This document shows, one piece after another, positions 53,500-63,310 of a stretch of 64,000 bases of DNA. The stretch's first letter is position 1. The number at the start of each line of letters is the position of its first letter. The notes beneath the pieces were generated by a model. It was not told where the DNA came from, did no database searches, and saw only the letters and a program-made list of their open reading frames with translations. The translations under genes and the position numbers were made by a program. Origin of the DNA: Breoghania corrubedonensis (GTDB lineage: Bacteria; Pseudomonadota; Alphaproteobacteria; Rhizobiales; Stappiaceae); the NCBI RefSeq assembly GCF_003053845.1, contig NZ_QAYG01000007.1, forward strand, positions 1 to 64,000, written 5' to 3'.

Positions 53500-54930
53500 T
53501 TGACGACTTTCCACGAGGTGGCCGTCGTCGGTGGAGGCCCCGCCGGCGCGTTCGCGGCCTGGCATCTTGCGCGCGCCGGTGTTGGCGTGGCGCTGATCGA
53601 TCCGCAGAGCACGGATATCGCAGCCGGGCAGCCGGAGCACCGGGCGCAGACCCGGCTGGAGGGGCTTGGCGATCGCGTGGCGCATCTGCTCGCCGCCAAG
53701 GGGCTCGCTCGGGCGCTGGAGGCGGCGACGGACCCCGTACGGCGCTCTGTGCGCTGGGCTGGTCTTGCCCAAAGCGCCAATCGCGAAAGGCTCGTTGACC
53801 GGCATCTGTTCGACGCCCTGCTGCGGCATGAAGCGGTTGCGGCCGGAGCTGTCTTCCATCGCGACCGGCTGGCGGGCGCATCGGTCCTTGCGCGGCGCGA
53901 AGGCGTGCGCCTATCGCTTGCCGGCGGCATAACGCTTCACGCCCGGCTGATGATCGATGCGCGTGGCCGGCAGGCCCGCGCCGGGCGGCGGCTGATGGGA
54001 CCGCAGACCCTTTCCATCGCCGGCTTCGTGACCGGCGGCCGCGCCGCGAGCGCGCCGGGCGACGCGGCCGGTTCCGACGAGGCGGCCGCTCATGTGGAGG
54101 CAACGCCGCAGGGGTGGGTTTGGGACGTCACGCATCCCCGTCTTGGCCGCTGGGTCCAGATTTCCATTGATGCGGGGGATCTCCGCGGCGCCGGGCAGGC
54201 CGGTCTTGCGGCGCGTTTCCGGCGCTTTCTTTCTCAGGAACAGTTCGAAGGCCGATGCGAAGCCGGCCAATACGAAGGCTGCGTCATCGACGGGCCGCTG
54301 CGGGCGCGAAACTGCGGGCTCGTCCTGTCCGCGGGCAGCCTGACGCCGCCGGTCATCCCGATCGGCGATGCCGCCGTCGCAATCGATCCGCTGTCCGGCC
54401 ACGGTCAGTTCTGGGCGCTTTCCTCCGCACTTTCCGCGCTGCCGATTGTGGCGCAGTTGCTTGACGACAGGCAGGACGAAAGCGGGCTCGTCCGGCGTTT
54501 CTTCGAGGATCGCGTGGTCGGCACCTTCTGGCGGCAGGCGCGTGTCGGGCGCGATTTCTATCGTCTCGAACGGGACCTTGCCGTCCACCCCTACTGGGCC
54601 GCACGCGTCGGCTGGCCGGATGCCGCGCCGTCCCATCCACCGGTTGCGGCCTCGCGGTTGGAGCGCCGCGTCGTTGTTGAAGCCGGCCGGCTGTGCGAGC
54701 GCGAGGTGCTGGTGACGCCGATGGATCCCGATGGTGTCGCCTTCATCGCCGGCATCGCGGTCGGCGATCTGGTGCGTGCCGGCAGCGCGGGGGAGGGCGT
54801 GACCCTTCGCCCCGAGGCCGCGCGCGCGCCGCATCCGGCCATCGGCTGGCTGGAAAGCCGGGGGCTCAGCCCCGCGTCCAACGAGATAACCACAAGCACA
54901 AGAAGCACCACCACGAGGGAAACCGCATGA
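53500..54930 (+). CDS. qhpG: Flavin-dependent monooxygenase QhpG
   Basis: A 476-residue FAD enzyme that in the family hydroxylates the tryptophan of QhpC during cofactor (CTQ) formation. The dinucleotide site VAVVGGGPAGAFAAWHLARA is at residues 7-26, and the second FAD motif is IPIGDAAVAIDPLSGHGQFW (about 286-305). The start is TTG at 53500, 9 bases after GGAGGAGG. It overlaps qhpA by 4 bases. A signal peptide is absent, in line with action before export of QhpC. Confidence 0.92.
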   Translation: MTTFHEVAVVGGGPAGAFAAWHLARAGVGVALIDPQSTDIAAGQPEHRAQTRLEGLGDRVAHLLAAKGLARALEAATDPVRRSVRWAGLAQSANRERLVDRHLFDALLRHEAVAAGAVFHRDRLAGASVLARREGVRLSLAGGITLHARLMIDARGRQARAGRRLMGPQTLSIAGFVTGGRAASAPGDAAGSDEAAAHVEATPQGWVWDVTHPRLGRWVQISIDAGDLRGAGQAGLAARFRRFLSQEQFEGRCEAGQYEGCVIDGPLRARNCGLVLSAGSLTPPVIPIGDAAVAIDPLSGHGQFWALSSALSALPIVAQLLDDRQDESGLVRRFFEDRVVGTFWRQARVGRDFYRLERDLAVHPYWAARVGWPDAAPSHPPVAASRLERRVVVEAGRLCEREVLVTPMDPDGVAFIAGIAVGDLVRAGSAGEGVTLRPEAARAPHPAIGWLESRGLSPASNEITTSTRSTTTRETA

Positions 54931-56504
54931 TGAAACGACTTCGAGCCGGCCTGCCGGCCGGTGCCGTGGGGTTGATGCTGATGACGCCGGGCGCCGCCCT
55001 GGCTCAGGCGGATGCTCCCGATCCCGCAACCCTTCTCGCCGATACCTGCGGTGCCTGCCATGCGGCGGATGCCTCCGGCGCGCTTTCCCGCATCAACGGC
55101 CAGCGCAAGACGCCGGAAGGCTGGCTGATGACCATCGTGCGCATGCGCCTCTTCCACGGCATGGTCATCGATCCCGCCACGCAGGCGACGCTGGTGCATT
55201 ACCTCGCCGATACGCAAGGCCTCGCCCCTTCCGAAGCCGACGACTTCCGCTACATTCTGGAGCGCGAGCCGGCGGTGGTGGAACAGGTCGAGGCGCCGCT
55301 TGCCGAGATGTGCGCGCGGTGTCATTCCGCCGCCCGCATCGGCCTGCAACGGCGCACCAGGGAGGAATGGAACCTCCATATCGATTTCCATGTCGGGCAA
55401 TGGCCGACGTTGGAATACCAGGCGCTGGCGCGCGACCGCGACTGGCTGAAAATCGCGCGCGAAGAGGTCGTGCCGCTGCTGGCGGAAAAGTATCCCTTCA
55501 AGACGGATGCCTGGGACGCCTGGAAGCATGCGGCAAAGCCCGAGGCCACGGGCGGCTGGGTCTTCACCACGCGCCTGCCGGAAAAGGGCGAGGCCTATGG
55601 CAAGCTGGAGGTTTCCGGTTCCGCGCAGCCCTACGCGGTCTCCGGAACGCTGAAGACGGCCGATGGCGAGGCGCTGCCAATCTCCGGCAAGCTCAACGTC
55701 TACACGGGCTACGAATGGCGGGCGAACCTCACCATCGGCGATACGGTCTATCGTCAGGTGCTGGCGATCTCCGAGGATGGCTCGGCGCTTTCCGGCCGGC
55801 AGTTCCTGCATGACGAGGACAGCCTCGGCGGCACGTTCAAGGCGGTGAAGGCGGGCGGCGGCGCGCTGATCGCCGGCACGGTTCCCTCCACATTGCCTGC
55901 GGGATCGAAGGCGCGCGTCCAGATCGTCGGGGCGGGGCTTGAGAGCGCAACGCTTTCCGGCGCGCTGGAGGCGTCGGGCGGCACGGCCAACGATTACGGC
56001 GTGGCGCTCGATGTGGCGCCGGCCGACGATGCGGATGGCGCGGTGAGCGTGGCCGCAGGCGAAGCCGCGCTCCAAGGCGCACTCGCCGTCTACAGCCATA
56101 TCGACAGCCTGAAGGTGGAGCCTGCCTTTGCCGTCTCCCGCGTCGGCGGGGGTGGCGGATCGGCGCCCGCCGTCAAGGCGCGGTTTGCGGCCATCGGCTT
56201 CTGGAAAGGACCGGACGGCAAGGCGGGCACCGACGACGACGTGCGCATTGGCGCGGTGCCGGCGACGTGGTCGGTCGAACCCTTCAACGAGGAGGCCGAG
56301 AAGCTTGAGGACGTGAAATACGCCGGCGCCATGAATGCCGATCTCGGCATCTTCACGCCGTCGGTCGCCGGTCCCAATCCGGAGCGTCCCTTCTCCACCA
56401 ACAACGCGGGCAATCTGAAGGTGCTGGCGACGAGCGGCGAGGTGTCCGGCGAAGGACAGCTCATCGTCACCGTCCAGCGCTGGAACGATCCGCCGATCCA
56501 CTGA
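54927..56504 (+). CDS. qhpA: Quinohemoprotein amine dehydrogenase, alpha subunit (di-heme)
   Basis: A 525-residue periplasmic subunit with a signal peptide (GAVGLMLMTPGAALA, cleavage near residue 26). Two c-type heme motifs are visible, CGACH (41-45) and CARCH (129-133), followed by three beta-rich domains. It carries electrons from the CTQ cofactor of the gamma subunit to an external acceptor. The start overlaps the qhpG stop. The open frame continues far upstream, but that part is qhpG in another frame. Confidence 0.95.
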   Translation: MMKRLRAGLPAGAVGLMLMTPGAALAQADAPDPATLLADTCGACHAADASGALSRINGQRKTPEGWLMTIVRMRLFHGMVIDPATQATLVHYLADTQGLAPSEADDFRYILEREPAVVEQVEAPLAEMCARCHSAARIGLQRRTREEWNLHIDFHVGQWPTLEYQALARDRDWLKIAREEVVPLLAEKYPFKTDAWDAWKHAAKPEATGGWVFTTRLPEKGEAYGKLEVSGSAQPYAVSGTLKTADGEALPISGKLNVYTGYEWRANLTIGDTVYRQVLAISEDGSALSGRQFLHDEDSLGGTFKAVKAGGGALIAGTVPSTLPAGSKARVQIVGAGLESATLSGALEASGGTANDYGVALDVAPADDADGAVSVAAGEAALQGALAVYSHIDSLKVEPAFAVSRVGGGGGSAPAVKARFAAIGFWKGPDGKAGTDDDVRIGAVPATWSVEPFNEEAEKLEDVKYAGAMNADLGIFTPSVAGPNPERPFSTNNAGNLKVLATSGEVSGEGQLIVTVQRWNDPPIH

Positions 56505-56515
56505 GGGAGCGAGCC

Positions 56516-57952
56516 ATGGGATATCTCCACTACCAGCCGCAGAACGCGCATCGCGTGGCGGTCGACGGGCGCAGCCTGCTGTTCCACGTGCCCACCACCT
56601 CGCTCTTCGAGATCGACCGGCTTGATCATGACGTGCTCGATCTCTTCGCCGACCGGGGGCTGGTGAGCGAACAGGACGTGCGCGACCGGTTCGAGGGGCG
56701 CGTCGATCCTCAAATCCTGACGGAGCGCATCCGTGCGCTTCTCGATCTCGATATTGTCACCGACGGAGGACCGGCGAAGGCCGAACGACCGCCGATCCAT
56801 ATCGAGAACTTCCCGCTCACCACCGTGGTGCTCAACGTCAACACCGGCTGCAATCTCTCCTGCACCTATTGCTACAAGGAGGATCTCGATACGCCCTCGA
56901 AGGGCCGGCGGATGGCATTCGAGACGGCGAAAGCCTCCATCGAGATGCTGCTCAAGGAAAGCCCGGACCGCGACAGCTACAACGTGGTGTTCTTCGGCGG
57001 CGAGCCGCTTTCCAATCTCGCGCTTATCCGCGAGGTGGTCGAGTTTGCGGAGCGGCGCTTCGGGGAGCTCGGCAAACGGGTCGATTTCACGCTGACGACC
57101 AACGCGACGTTGCTCACCGAGGAGATCGTCGACTGGCTCAACGCCCACCGCTTCGGCCTCACCATCTCCATGGACGGGCCCAAGGCGCTGCATGACCGAA
57201 ACCGCAAGACGGTCGGCGGCAAGGGCACCTATGACGTGGTGGCGGCCAAGTCCCGCATGCTGCTGGAACGCTATACATCGCGCCCCGTCGGCGGGCGGGT
57301 GACGCTCACCCGTGGCGTCACCGCCGTCACCGAGATCTGGGACCACCTGAAGAACGGCATCGGCTTTCACGAGGTCGGCTTCTCGCCGGTCACGTCCGGC
57401 CCGGTGACGCCGTTCAACCTGACGGGCGACGAACTCGTCACCGTCTTCGACGAGATGAAGCGGCTCGGCCGGCACTACCGCGACGAGGCGCTCCAGGGCC
57501 GCAACCTCGGCTTTTCCAACATGCACCAGCTGATGAGCGATCTCTACGAAGGGCGTTCCAAGGCGCTGCCCTGCGGGGCGGGGCTTGGGCTTCTGGCGGT
57601 CGATCACGAGGGCGGGCTCAACCTCTGCCACCGCTTCACCGGCTCCGACATGGAGACCTACGGTACGGTCGAAAGCGGCATCGAGAAGGAAAGGCTCGCC
57701 CGTTTCATCGAGGACAGGGCCGACCGCACGGAAAAGGGCTGCGCCACCTGCCGCATCCGCAACATCTGCGCGGGCGGCTGCTACCACGAGAGTTACGCCC
57801 ACTACGCGGATCCGATGAAGCCGACCTACCACTACTGCGACCTGATGCGCGACTGGGTCGATTTCGGCATCGAGGTTTACGGCGACCTCATCGCGAAGGC
57901 GCCTGCCTTCTTCACCGATCACATCATGCCCCGGAGGGCCTACGGCAAATGA
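56516..57952 (+). CDS. qhpD: Radical SAM thioether-forming maturase QhpD
   Basis: A 478-residue radical SAM/SPASM enzyme. The SAM cluster motif is CNLSCTYC (C112, C116, C119), with GGEPL following, and the C-terminal SPASM cysteines lie in [26 protein letters not shown] and YHYC. In Paracoccus it forms the three intra-peptide Cys-to-Asp/Glu thioether bonds in QhpC. It begins 11 bases after qhpA and overlaps qhpC by 4 bases, which pairs the enzyme with its peptide substrate. Confidence 0.96.
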   Translation: MGYLHYQPQNAHRVAVDGRSLLFHVPTTSLFEIDRLDHDVLDLFADRGLVSEQDVRDRFEGRVDPQILTERIRALLDLDIVTDGGPAKAERPPIHIENFPLTTVVLNVNTGCNLSCTYCYKEDLDTPSKGRRMAFETAKASIEMLLKESPDRDSYNVVFFGGEPLSNLALIREVVEFAERRFGELGKRVDFTLTTNATLLTEEIVDWLNAHRFGLTISMDGPKALHDRNRKTVGGKGTYDVVAAKSRMLLERYTSRPVGGRVTLTRGVTAVTEIWDHLKNGIGFHEVGFSPVTSGPVTPFNLTGDELVTVFDEMKRLGRHYRDEALQGRNLGFSNMHQLMSDLYEGRSKALPCGAGLGLLAVDHEGGLNLCHRFTGSDMETYGTVESGIEKERLARFIEDRADRTEKGCATCRIRNICAGGCYHESYAHYADPMKPTYHYCDLMRDWVDFGIEVYGDLIAKAPAFFTDHIMPRRAYGK

Positions 57953-58281
57953 GACATCTGAAGCCGCTCAACCAGAAGGCCGAACGCGTCACCCGCGCGG
58001 TCACGCAAGACAAGATGGACGAGGTCCGCGCCATGCAGACCATCGTCGCCGGCTGCGCCTCGACGCTCGATCCGGGCTGGGAGGTCGACCCCTTCGGCGG
58101 GGTCGCAGCACTTTGCCAGCCGATGGAGGCCGATCTCTACGGCTGCTCCGATCCGTGCTGGTGGCCGGCCCAGGTGCCCGACACCATCAACTCCTACAAG
58201 GACTGGAACGGCGATGCCGACAATGCCGCCAAGGACTGGCGCTCGCTCGGCACCGTGTTTCCCTCCGACAGCGAAACCTGA
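57949..58281 (+). CDS. qhpC: Quinohemoprotein amine dehydrogenase, gamma subunit (CTQ-bearing peptide)
   Basis: A 110-residue precursor. The first 28 or so residues are a non-Sec leader. If C36 is taken as mature C7, the known crosslink partners of the Paracoccus subunit all fall in place: C36-E45, C56-D62 and C70-D78 thioethers and C66-W72 for cysteine tryptophylquinone. The W72 lies in [10 protein letters not shown]. It is the catalytic subunit. QhpD, QhpG, QhpF and QhpE, all encoded here, would crosslink, hydroxylate, export and trim it. Confidence 0.96.
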   Translation: MRHLKPLNQKAERVTRAVTQDKMDEVRAMQTIVAGCASTLDPGWEVDPFGGVAALCQPMEADLYGCSDPCWWPAQVPDTINSYKDWNGDADNAAKDWRSLGTVFPSDSET

Positions 58282-58315
58282 AGCGACGGCTGTCGCCACC
58301 TACAGGAGCAAACGC

Positions 58316-59422
58316 ATGCGAAAGCGCATTGTAACCTTCGGGGCAAGGTTCGGGCTGGCCGGCCTTCTCGCCCTCGCCGGGGGGCTTGCCGCGTCCGCCA
58401 GGGACATGATCGTCACCATGGCCAAGCCCGATCAGCTTTACGTGATCGACGCGAAGGCCCGCACGGTCGACAAGGCCTGCAAGCTGGACTTCAATATCAT
58501 CCCGGGCGTCATCGCCATGTCGCCCGACAACGCGATCGCCTACGTGCTCGGCAACCGCTGGGAGGATGTTTTCGGCATCGATCTTTCAACCTGCGAGACC
58601 GTGTTCTCCGCCCACCAGTCCGACGAAGAGGTGCGACGCAAATCGATCGCCTCGCTCGCCGTTTCCAAGGACGGCAAGCATCTCTACACCGTGCGCAATC
58701 CGGTGAAGCTGCTGGTCGATCGTTATCAGGTCATGGAGCCGGAATTCGCAGTCTACGACACGTCGTCGGGACTCAATGCCGAGCCGGTCAAGACATCGCC
58801 CGCCCCTCGCCGCATGACGGTGATGGCCACGGGAGAGGACGGAACCGTCTATGCGGCGGGCCACGAGATCTATGCGATCGACCCGGACACGGGCGAATTC
58901 AGGATCAAGATCGCCAACAGGTCGTGGGACCGGCCGACCTATTCCGGACCGGACGTGCTGGCCTTCTGGCCGATCGGCACGCAGGCGAACGAATTTCTGC
59001 TGCTCTATTCGGCCGCGAAGTTCACCGACGCCACCAAGTCGGAAATGGCCGATTTCGTCTGGGGTTACGAGAGCGTGGACCTTGCGACGGGCAAGAGCGA
59101 GATCGAGGATTTCGCGTCCTTCGAGGTGATCATGTTCTCCGCCGTGCGCGATCCCAACGACAAGTCAAAGCTCTACGGCGTCTACACGCAGCTTTCCAAG
59201 TATGACGTCGCGAAAAAGGAGCTGATCAAGCGGGTGGACCTGCCGCATACCTACTATTGCGTGAACATCTCGTCCGACGGCAAGGAGATCTATGTCGGCG
59301 GCACCAACGATGACATCGGCGTCTACGACGCGGAAACGCTGGAGCGCATCGGCGAGATCCGCCTGCCGTCCGGCGGCGACATGGCGGCCGGTACGATGCA
59401 CGTGGTCAGGATGGGCAGTTAA
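58316..59422 (+). CDS. qhpB: Quinohemoprotein amine dehydrogenase, beta subunit (seven-bladed propeller)
   Basis: A 368-residue periplasmic protein with a signal peptide (FGLAGLLALAGGLAASA) and repeated propeller blades (KPDQLYVIDAKARTVDKACK, MSPDNAIAYVLG, VSKDGKHLYTV, SSDGKEIYVGGTNDDIGVYD). The ATG at 58316 follows AGGAG. The subunit helps form the active site around the gamma chain. A 310-base repeat-bearing gap separates it from qhpF. Confidence 0.94.
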   Translation: MRKRIVTFGARFGLAGLLALAGGLAASARDMIVTMAKPDQLYVIDAKARTVDKACKLDFNIIPGVIAMSPDNAIAYVLGNRWEDVFGIDLSTCETVFSAHQSDEEVRRKSIASLAVSKDGKHLYTVRNPVKLLVDRYQVMEPEFAVYDTSSGLNAEPVKTSPAPRRMTVMATGEDGTVYAAGHEIYAIDPDTGEFRIKIANRSWDRPTYSGPDVLAFWPIGTQANEFLLLYSAAKFTDATKSEMADFVWGYESVDLATGKSEIEDFASFEVIMFSAVRDPNDKSKLYGVYTQLSKYDVAKKELIKRVDLPHTYYCVNISSDGKEIYVGGTNDDIGVYDAETLERIGEIRLPSGGDMAAGTMHVVRMGS

Positions 59423-59732
59423 GGGGGAACCGCTCGAGGCAGCGTAGGGGGCGATCGCCGGACCCACTGTTCGCTGACAGATCGCGCCCCCCACCCGAAC
59501 GACCAAAGCGGTCGTTCGACTTCCCCTCAAGGGGGAGGTGGGCCGTGGCGTGGGGTCTCGGACAACGACAGAAACGCCTTCGCGGCGGTTCGGCACTACG
59601 AATACAAGCCGCGCCGCAAAACTGGCGGCAAGCAAGATGCATCCCCCTCCCCCTTGAGGGGAGGGGTTAGGAGTGGGGGGAGGCGGCACGCACGGAACCT
59701 GCCATCCTTCAACGGCAAAACGACGAGGCTGA
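59423..59732. repeat. Intergenic repeat element between qhpB and qhpF
   Basis: The gap holds two 17-base inverted arms, TCCCCTCAAGGGGGAGG (59522-59538) and its complement (59646-59662), about 107 bases apart. A smaller palindrome GAACGACC...GGTCGTTC lies just left of the first arm. No gene is supported. The layout resembles mobile intergenic palindromic elements of Hyphomicrobiales. Confidence 0.7.
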
Positions 59733-61526
59733 ATGACGAACGCCATCCCCGTCACGTCCGAACCCGGTGCGGCCGCAGCCCGAGGGCTGCGGCTTTCGCT
59801 TGGGCGCCGTCTGCTTGGTCGCCTTTTCGGGATCCGGGAGGCCGCGTGGCTGGCGCCGCTTCTCGTGCCTTATCGCTTACCGGTCGCCGCCCTGCTCGTC
59901 ATGTCGTTCGTCTCCGCTGGCGCCGCGCTCGTTCCGCCGTGGTTGACCAAGCTCGTCATCGATGAGGGCCTGATGGCGCGCGACACGTCCGCGCTCGTTT
60001 TCTATGTCGGCCTGATGTTCGTCTTCGGTCTCGGCGCGCTGGCGCTGGGCGCCGTCAATTCGCTCGTGCATCTGCGGTTCTCGGCCCGGCTTCTCGCCGA
60101 TCTGAGGCGGGCGGCGGTGGCCCGCATCCTCGCCCAGTCGCCGCGCTGGCAGGCACGGCAGAAGATCGGCGAACTGATGAGCCGGCTTGATGGAGATGCC
60201 GGCGAGGTGCAGCAATTCGCCTTCGCGGCGCTCGTCACAGGTGCCGGAAGCGTGCTGAGGCTTCTGGGCGGGCTCGTCATGCTGTTCGTGCTCGCCCCGA
60301 AGCTTGCCATGCTGGCCCTGGCACTGGCGCCCGTCGAGCTCGTCTTCTTCGCCAGGGCCCGGCCGGTCACCCATGCTCGCGCCCGCGCCGTGCGCGCCGC
60401 GCGCGGCGTGCTGGCCTCGGGACTGGCCGAAACCATCACCGGGCTCGCCGCACTGCGCGCACTCAACGCGACGCGCTCGGCGGCCGGGATGATCGAGGAA
60501 CGCCAGCAGGGGCTGGTTCGCGCGCTGATGTCGGCGCAGATGTGGGGGGAGGTGACCCGCGCGGTGCCGATGGTACTGACCGCCATGGTGCGCGGTGCCG
60601 TGTTTCTCGTTGGCGGGATGGCGGTCATCGACGGCACGATGCCGCTCGGCTCGCTCATCGCGTTCACCGCCTATCTCGGCTTTCTGATCGGACCGATGCA
60701 GTCGCTCATCTCGCTGTGGCATGGCCAGGCGCGGATGAAGGCGGCGCTCGACAGGCTCGACGAGATCATGAGCGCAGCACCCGATGTGAGCGATCCGGCC
60801 GATCCGCGACCTTTGCCCGAGGGAGGCGGTGAAGTCGCGATTGAGGGCGTGGCCTACGGCCCGGCCGGGCAACCGCTGTTCACCGGCGTGTACGTGAAAA
60901 TCGCCGCCGGATCGAAAGTTCGCTTGGACGGGCCGTCGGGTATTGGCAAATCGTCGCTGCTGTCGCTTCTCCAGCGTCAGGATGACCCTTTCAGTGGTAG
61001 AATCTGCCTTTGCGGCACTAATCTTCGCGACTTGAGCCTCCATGATCTGCGCTCCGCCGTCGCGCTGGTTCCGCAAAAGGGGCACGTCTTCTCCGGTACG
61101 CTTGGGCAGAACCTCCGCCTTGGCCGCCCGGATGCGAGCGAGGAGGCCATGATGGACGCATTGCGGCTGGTGGAAATGGAGGACCGGTTCTTCGATCCGG
61201 GAGACCTGTTGTCCGAGGAACGCGCGCCTGCCCCGCATGGCTTCGAGACGCCGCTGGGGGAAGGCGGGCTTGATCTCTCCGGCGGCGAGCGGCAGCGGCT
61301 GTGCCTGGCACGCGCCCTGTTGCAGCCCTTCCGCGTCCTCATCCTCGACGAAAGCCTGTCGGAAGTGGACGGCACGCGGGTCGCCCGTATTATGATGCGG
61401 CTGGATGATTGTTTCGGCGACGCGACCCGCATTGTCGTCACGCATGGTGAGCCCGCGCGCTATGGCGGCTTCGACCGCGTGATCGAGCTTTCCGCCTTTT
61501 CGGCGATGAAAGGAGGGCCACAATGA
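59733..61526 (+). CDS. qhpF: ABC exporter-type transporter QhpF
   Basis: A 597-residue half-transporter with an N-terminal membrane domain of about six helices (for example LPVAALLVMSFVSAGAALVP) and a C-terminal ATPase. Walker A is GPSGIGKSS (about 400-408), the signature LSGGERQRLCLARALL and Walker B VLILDESLSE. In the qhp system it is thought to export the modified QhpC peptide to the periplasm. It overlaps qhpE by 4 bases. Confidence 0.93.
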   Translation: MTNAIPVTSEPGAAAARGLRLSLGRRLLGRLFGIREAAWLAPLLVPYRLPVAALLVMSFVSAGAALVPPWLTKLVIDEGLMARDTSALVFYVGLMFVFGLGALALGAVNSLVHLRFSARLLADLRRAAVARILAQSPRWQARQKIGELMSRLDGDAGEVQQFAFAALVTGAGSVLRLLGGLVMLFVLAPKLAMLALALAPVELVFFARARPVTHARARAVRAARGVLASGLAETITGLAALRALNATRSAAGMIEERQQGLVRALMSAQMWGEVTRAVPMVLTAMVRGAVFLVGGMAVIDGTMPLGSLIAFTAYLGFLIGPMQSLISLWHGQARMKAALDRLDEIMSAAPDVSDPADPRPLPEGGGEVAIEGVAYGPAGQPLFTGVYVKIAAGSKVRLDGPSGIGKSSLLSLLQRQDDPFSGRICLCGTNLRDLSLHDLRSAVALVPQKGHVFSGTLGQNLRLGRPDASEEAMMDALRLVEMEDRFFDPGDLLSEERAPAPHGFETPLGEGGLDLSGGERQRLCLARALLQPFRVLILDESLSEVDGTRVARIMMRLDDCFGDATRIVVTHGEPARYGGFDRVIELSAFSAMKGGPQ

Positions 61527-62164
61527 TCCGTGTCGCTCTTCTCGATGGCGCTCTGCCGTCCGCCTATCCCGATCTAGCCGCCCAACGACGGTTCGCAAAG
61601 GCCGATGGCGCGATGTCTGCCTGCGTCCACGCGCTCGCCATGGCGACGACTATCCACCGGCACGCGCCGCATGTGAACTTCGTCAACGGCATCGTCTTTC
61701 CCGGAAAGCTGGTGACGTCGGTTGCCGTGCTGTGCGATGCGCTGGAATGGTTGGGGGAGGATCCGCCGGAGATCGTCCACTGTTCCTTCGGGCTGGCGCG
61801 TGCGTCGCTGGAGCTGGAAATGCGTATCCGCGCGCTGGAAAAGGCAGGGTCATTGATCACCGCCTCGGCGCCGGCGCGCGGGGATCCGGTTTATCCGGCC
61901 GCCCTTGAGGGCGTCGTCTCCGTACAAGGTGATGCGCGCTGCAAGCCGGAAGACATCTCCCGGCTTGATCTGCCGGGCGCGATTTTCGGAGCCTGCGTCG
62001 TCTCGCCGGAGGCGCCGGATATCCGGGGCGCGAGCATCGCCGCTGCCCATGTCTGTGGCATGCTGGCAGCCGACTGGGCGGGCGGCGGGCTGGAAACCCT
62101 TCGCGCGTTCGAGCGGCGAATCCGGTATCACGGGTGTGAGAGGCGGACCGAGCCAACCATGTGA
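61523..62164 (+). CDS. qhpE: Subtilisin-like leader protease QhpE
   Basis: A 213-residue small subtilase. The catalytic aspartate is in VALLDGALP (D8), histidine in MSACVHALAMATT (H36) and serine in RGASIAAAHVCGML. The oxyanion region (VHCSFGLARAS) is compressed compared with secreted subtilisins, and there is no signal peptide, as known for QhpE. It removes the QhpC leader after crosslinking. It is the last gene of the operon. Confidence 0.92.
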   Translation: MIRVALLDGALPSAYPDLAAQRRFAKADGAMSACVHALAMATTIHRHAPHVNFVNGIVFPGKLVTSVAVLCDALEWLGEDPPEIVHCSFGLARASLELEMRIRALEKAGSLITASAPARGDPVYPAALEGVVSVQGDARCKPEDISRLDLPGAIFGACVVSPEAPDIRGASIAAAHVCGMLAADWAGGGLETLRAFERRIRYHGCERRTEPTM

Positions 62165-62273
62165 AACGGGTGTCCGGCCGCAAAGCGGGTGGTCGTTCGG
62201 ATGTTCCGCCGGTATGTTTCTCCTGCGGTTCCTTGCGGTGCCGCGGGTTTCAGGCAGAAAGGCGGGCACTCCC

Positions 62274-63077
62274 ATGACGGACGGAAAACGGGGCACAATC
62301 CGGATCGGCATCGGAGGCTGGACCTATGAGCCGTGGCGCGGGGTGTTCTATCCCGAAAAGCTCGCCCAGAAGCGCGAACTCGAATATGCCGCGCAGCACC
62401 TCACCTCCATCGAGATCAACGGCACCTATTATGGCAGCCAGAAGCCGGCAAGCTTCATCAAGTGGCGCGAGGAAACGCCGGAAGGCTTCGTCTTCTCCGC
62501 CAAGGCGCCGCGTTTCGCGACCAACCGGCGGGTGCTGGCCGAGGCCGGGCCATCGATCGAGAAGTTCTTTTCAAGCGGGCTCATGGAGCTTCGCGACAAG
62601 CTCGGCCCCGTCAACTGGCAGTTCATGAAGACCAAGAAATTCGACCCGGACGATTTCGAGGCCTTCCTGAAGCTGCTGCCGAAAACGGTCGAGGGCCGCG
62701 ATATCCGGCATGTGGTGGAGGTGCGCCACGACAGCTTCTGCGCACCCGATTTCGTGGCGCTGGTGCGTGACTACGGCGTTGGCGTGGTGTTCGCGGCGGA
62801 TTCGGAGTTTCCGCAGATCGCGGATCTCACCGCCCCGTTCGTCTATGTCCGGCTGATGGGCACGCGCGAGGAGCATGAGGCGGGCTACGCGCCGAGCGCT
62901 CTCGATACGTGGGCGCAACGCGCCGGGACATGGGCAAAAGGCGATGTGCCGGAGGGGCTTGCGACGTTCGCGGAGCCCGTGCCGAGCGCGCCGCGCGATG
63001 TCTATCTCTATGTGATTTCCGGCCACAAGGTGGCGAACCCGGCGGCCGCAATGGAGCTGATCCGGCGAGTGGGGTGA
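62274..63077 (+). CDS. DUF72 family protein (YecE-like)
   Basis: A 267-residue TIM-barrel protein. The family N-terminus IRIGIGGWTYEPWRGVFYPE and the segments LTSIEINGTYYGSQKPASFI, FSAKAPRFATNRRVL and FVYVRLMGTREEHEAGY are all recognisable. Function is unknown across the family. The ATG at 62274 is preferred; upstream frame sequence belongs to qhpE in another frame. It lies 109 bases after qhpE and is probably separate from that operon. Confidence 0.88.
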   Translation: MTDGKRGTIRIGIGGWTYEPWRGVFYPEKLAQKRELEYAAQHLTSIEINGTYYGSQKPASFIKWREETPEGFVFSAKAPRFATNRRVLAEAGPSIEKFFSSGLMELRDKLGPVNWQFMKTKKFDPDDFEAFLKLLPKTVEGRDIRHVVEVRHDSFCAPDFVALVRDYGVGVVFAADSEFPQIADLTAPFVYVRLMGTREEHEAGYAPSALDTWAQRAGTWAKGDVPEGLATFAEPVPSAPRDVYLYVISGHKVANPAAAMELIRRVG

Positions 63078-63151
63078 GGCGGACGCAGGAGAGGCGCCGC
63101 AGCGGCAACGGACTGTCCGGGATGAGAGGACACGGTTCGACGGGTACAAGC

Positions 63152-63284
63152 GGCCCATCCTTCGAGACGGCCGCTTGCGCGGCCTCCTCAGGATGACGCT
63201 GTGTTTGTTGATGTTTTAGAGGAACGAGCAACACGATAACGTCATCCTGAGGAGGCCTGATAAGGCCGTCTCGAAGGATGGGCC
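63152..63284. repeat. Large intergenic inverted repeat
   Basis: The left arm (63152-63198) reads GGCCCATCCTTCGAGACGGC and GGCCTCCTCAGGATGACG with an 8-base insert. The right arm (63240-63284) is its complement with a 6-base insert, TGATAA. The arms pair over about 39 bases around a 41-base centre. It looks like a dispersed palindromic element and could also act as a barrier between the flanking convergent genes. Confidence 0.85.
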
Positions 63285-63310
63285 ACAAGCGCCCTCAAGG
63301 GGCGGCGTCG

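Noticed and set aside
54591-57922. Two long minus-strand frames (54591-56501 and 56090-57922)
   Set aside because: They are complements of qhpA and qhpD, which carry clear heme and radical SAM motifs. The antisense frames have no recognisable family.
59877-61598. A 573-codon minus-strand frame
   Set aside because: It is the shadow of qhpF. The plus strand has Walker A, the signature and Walker B.
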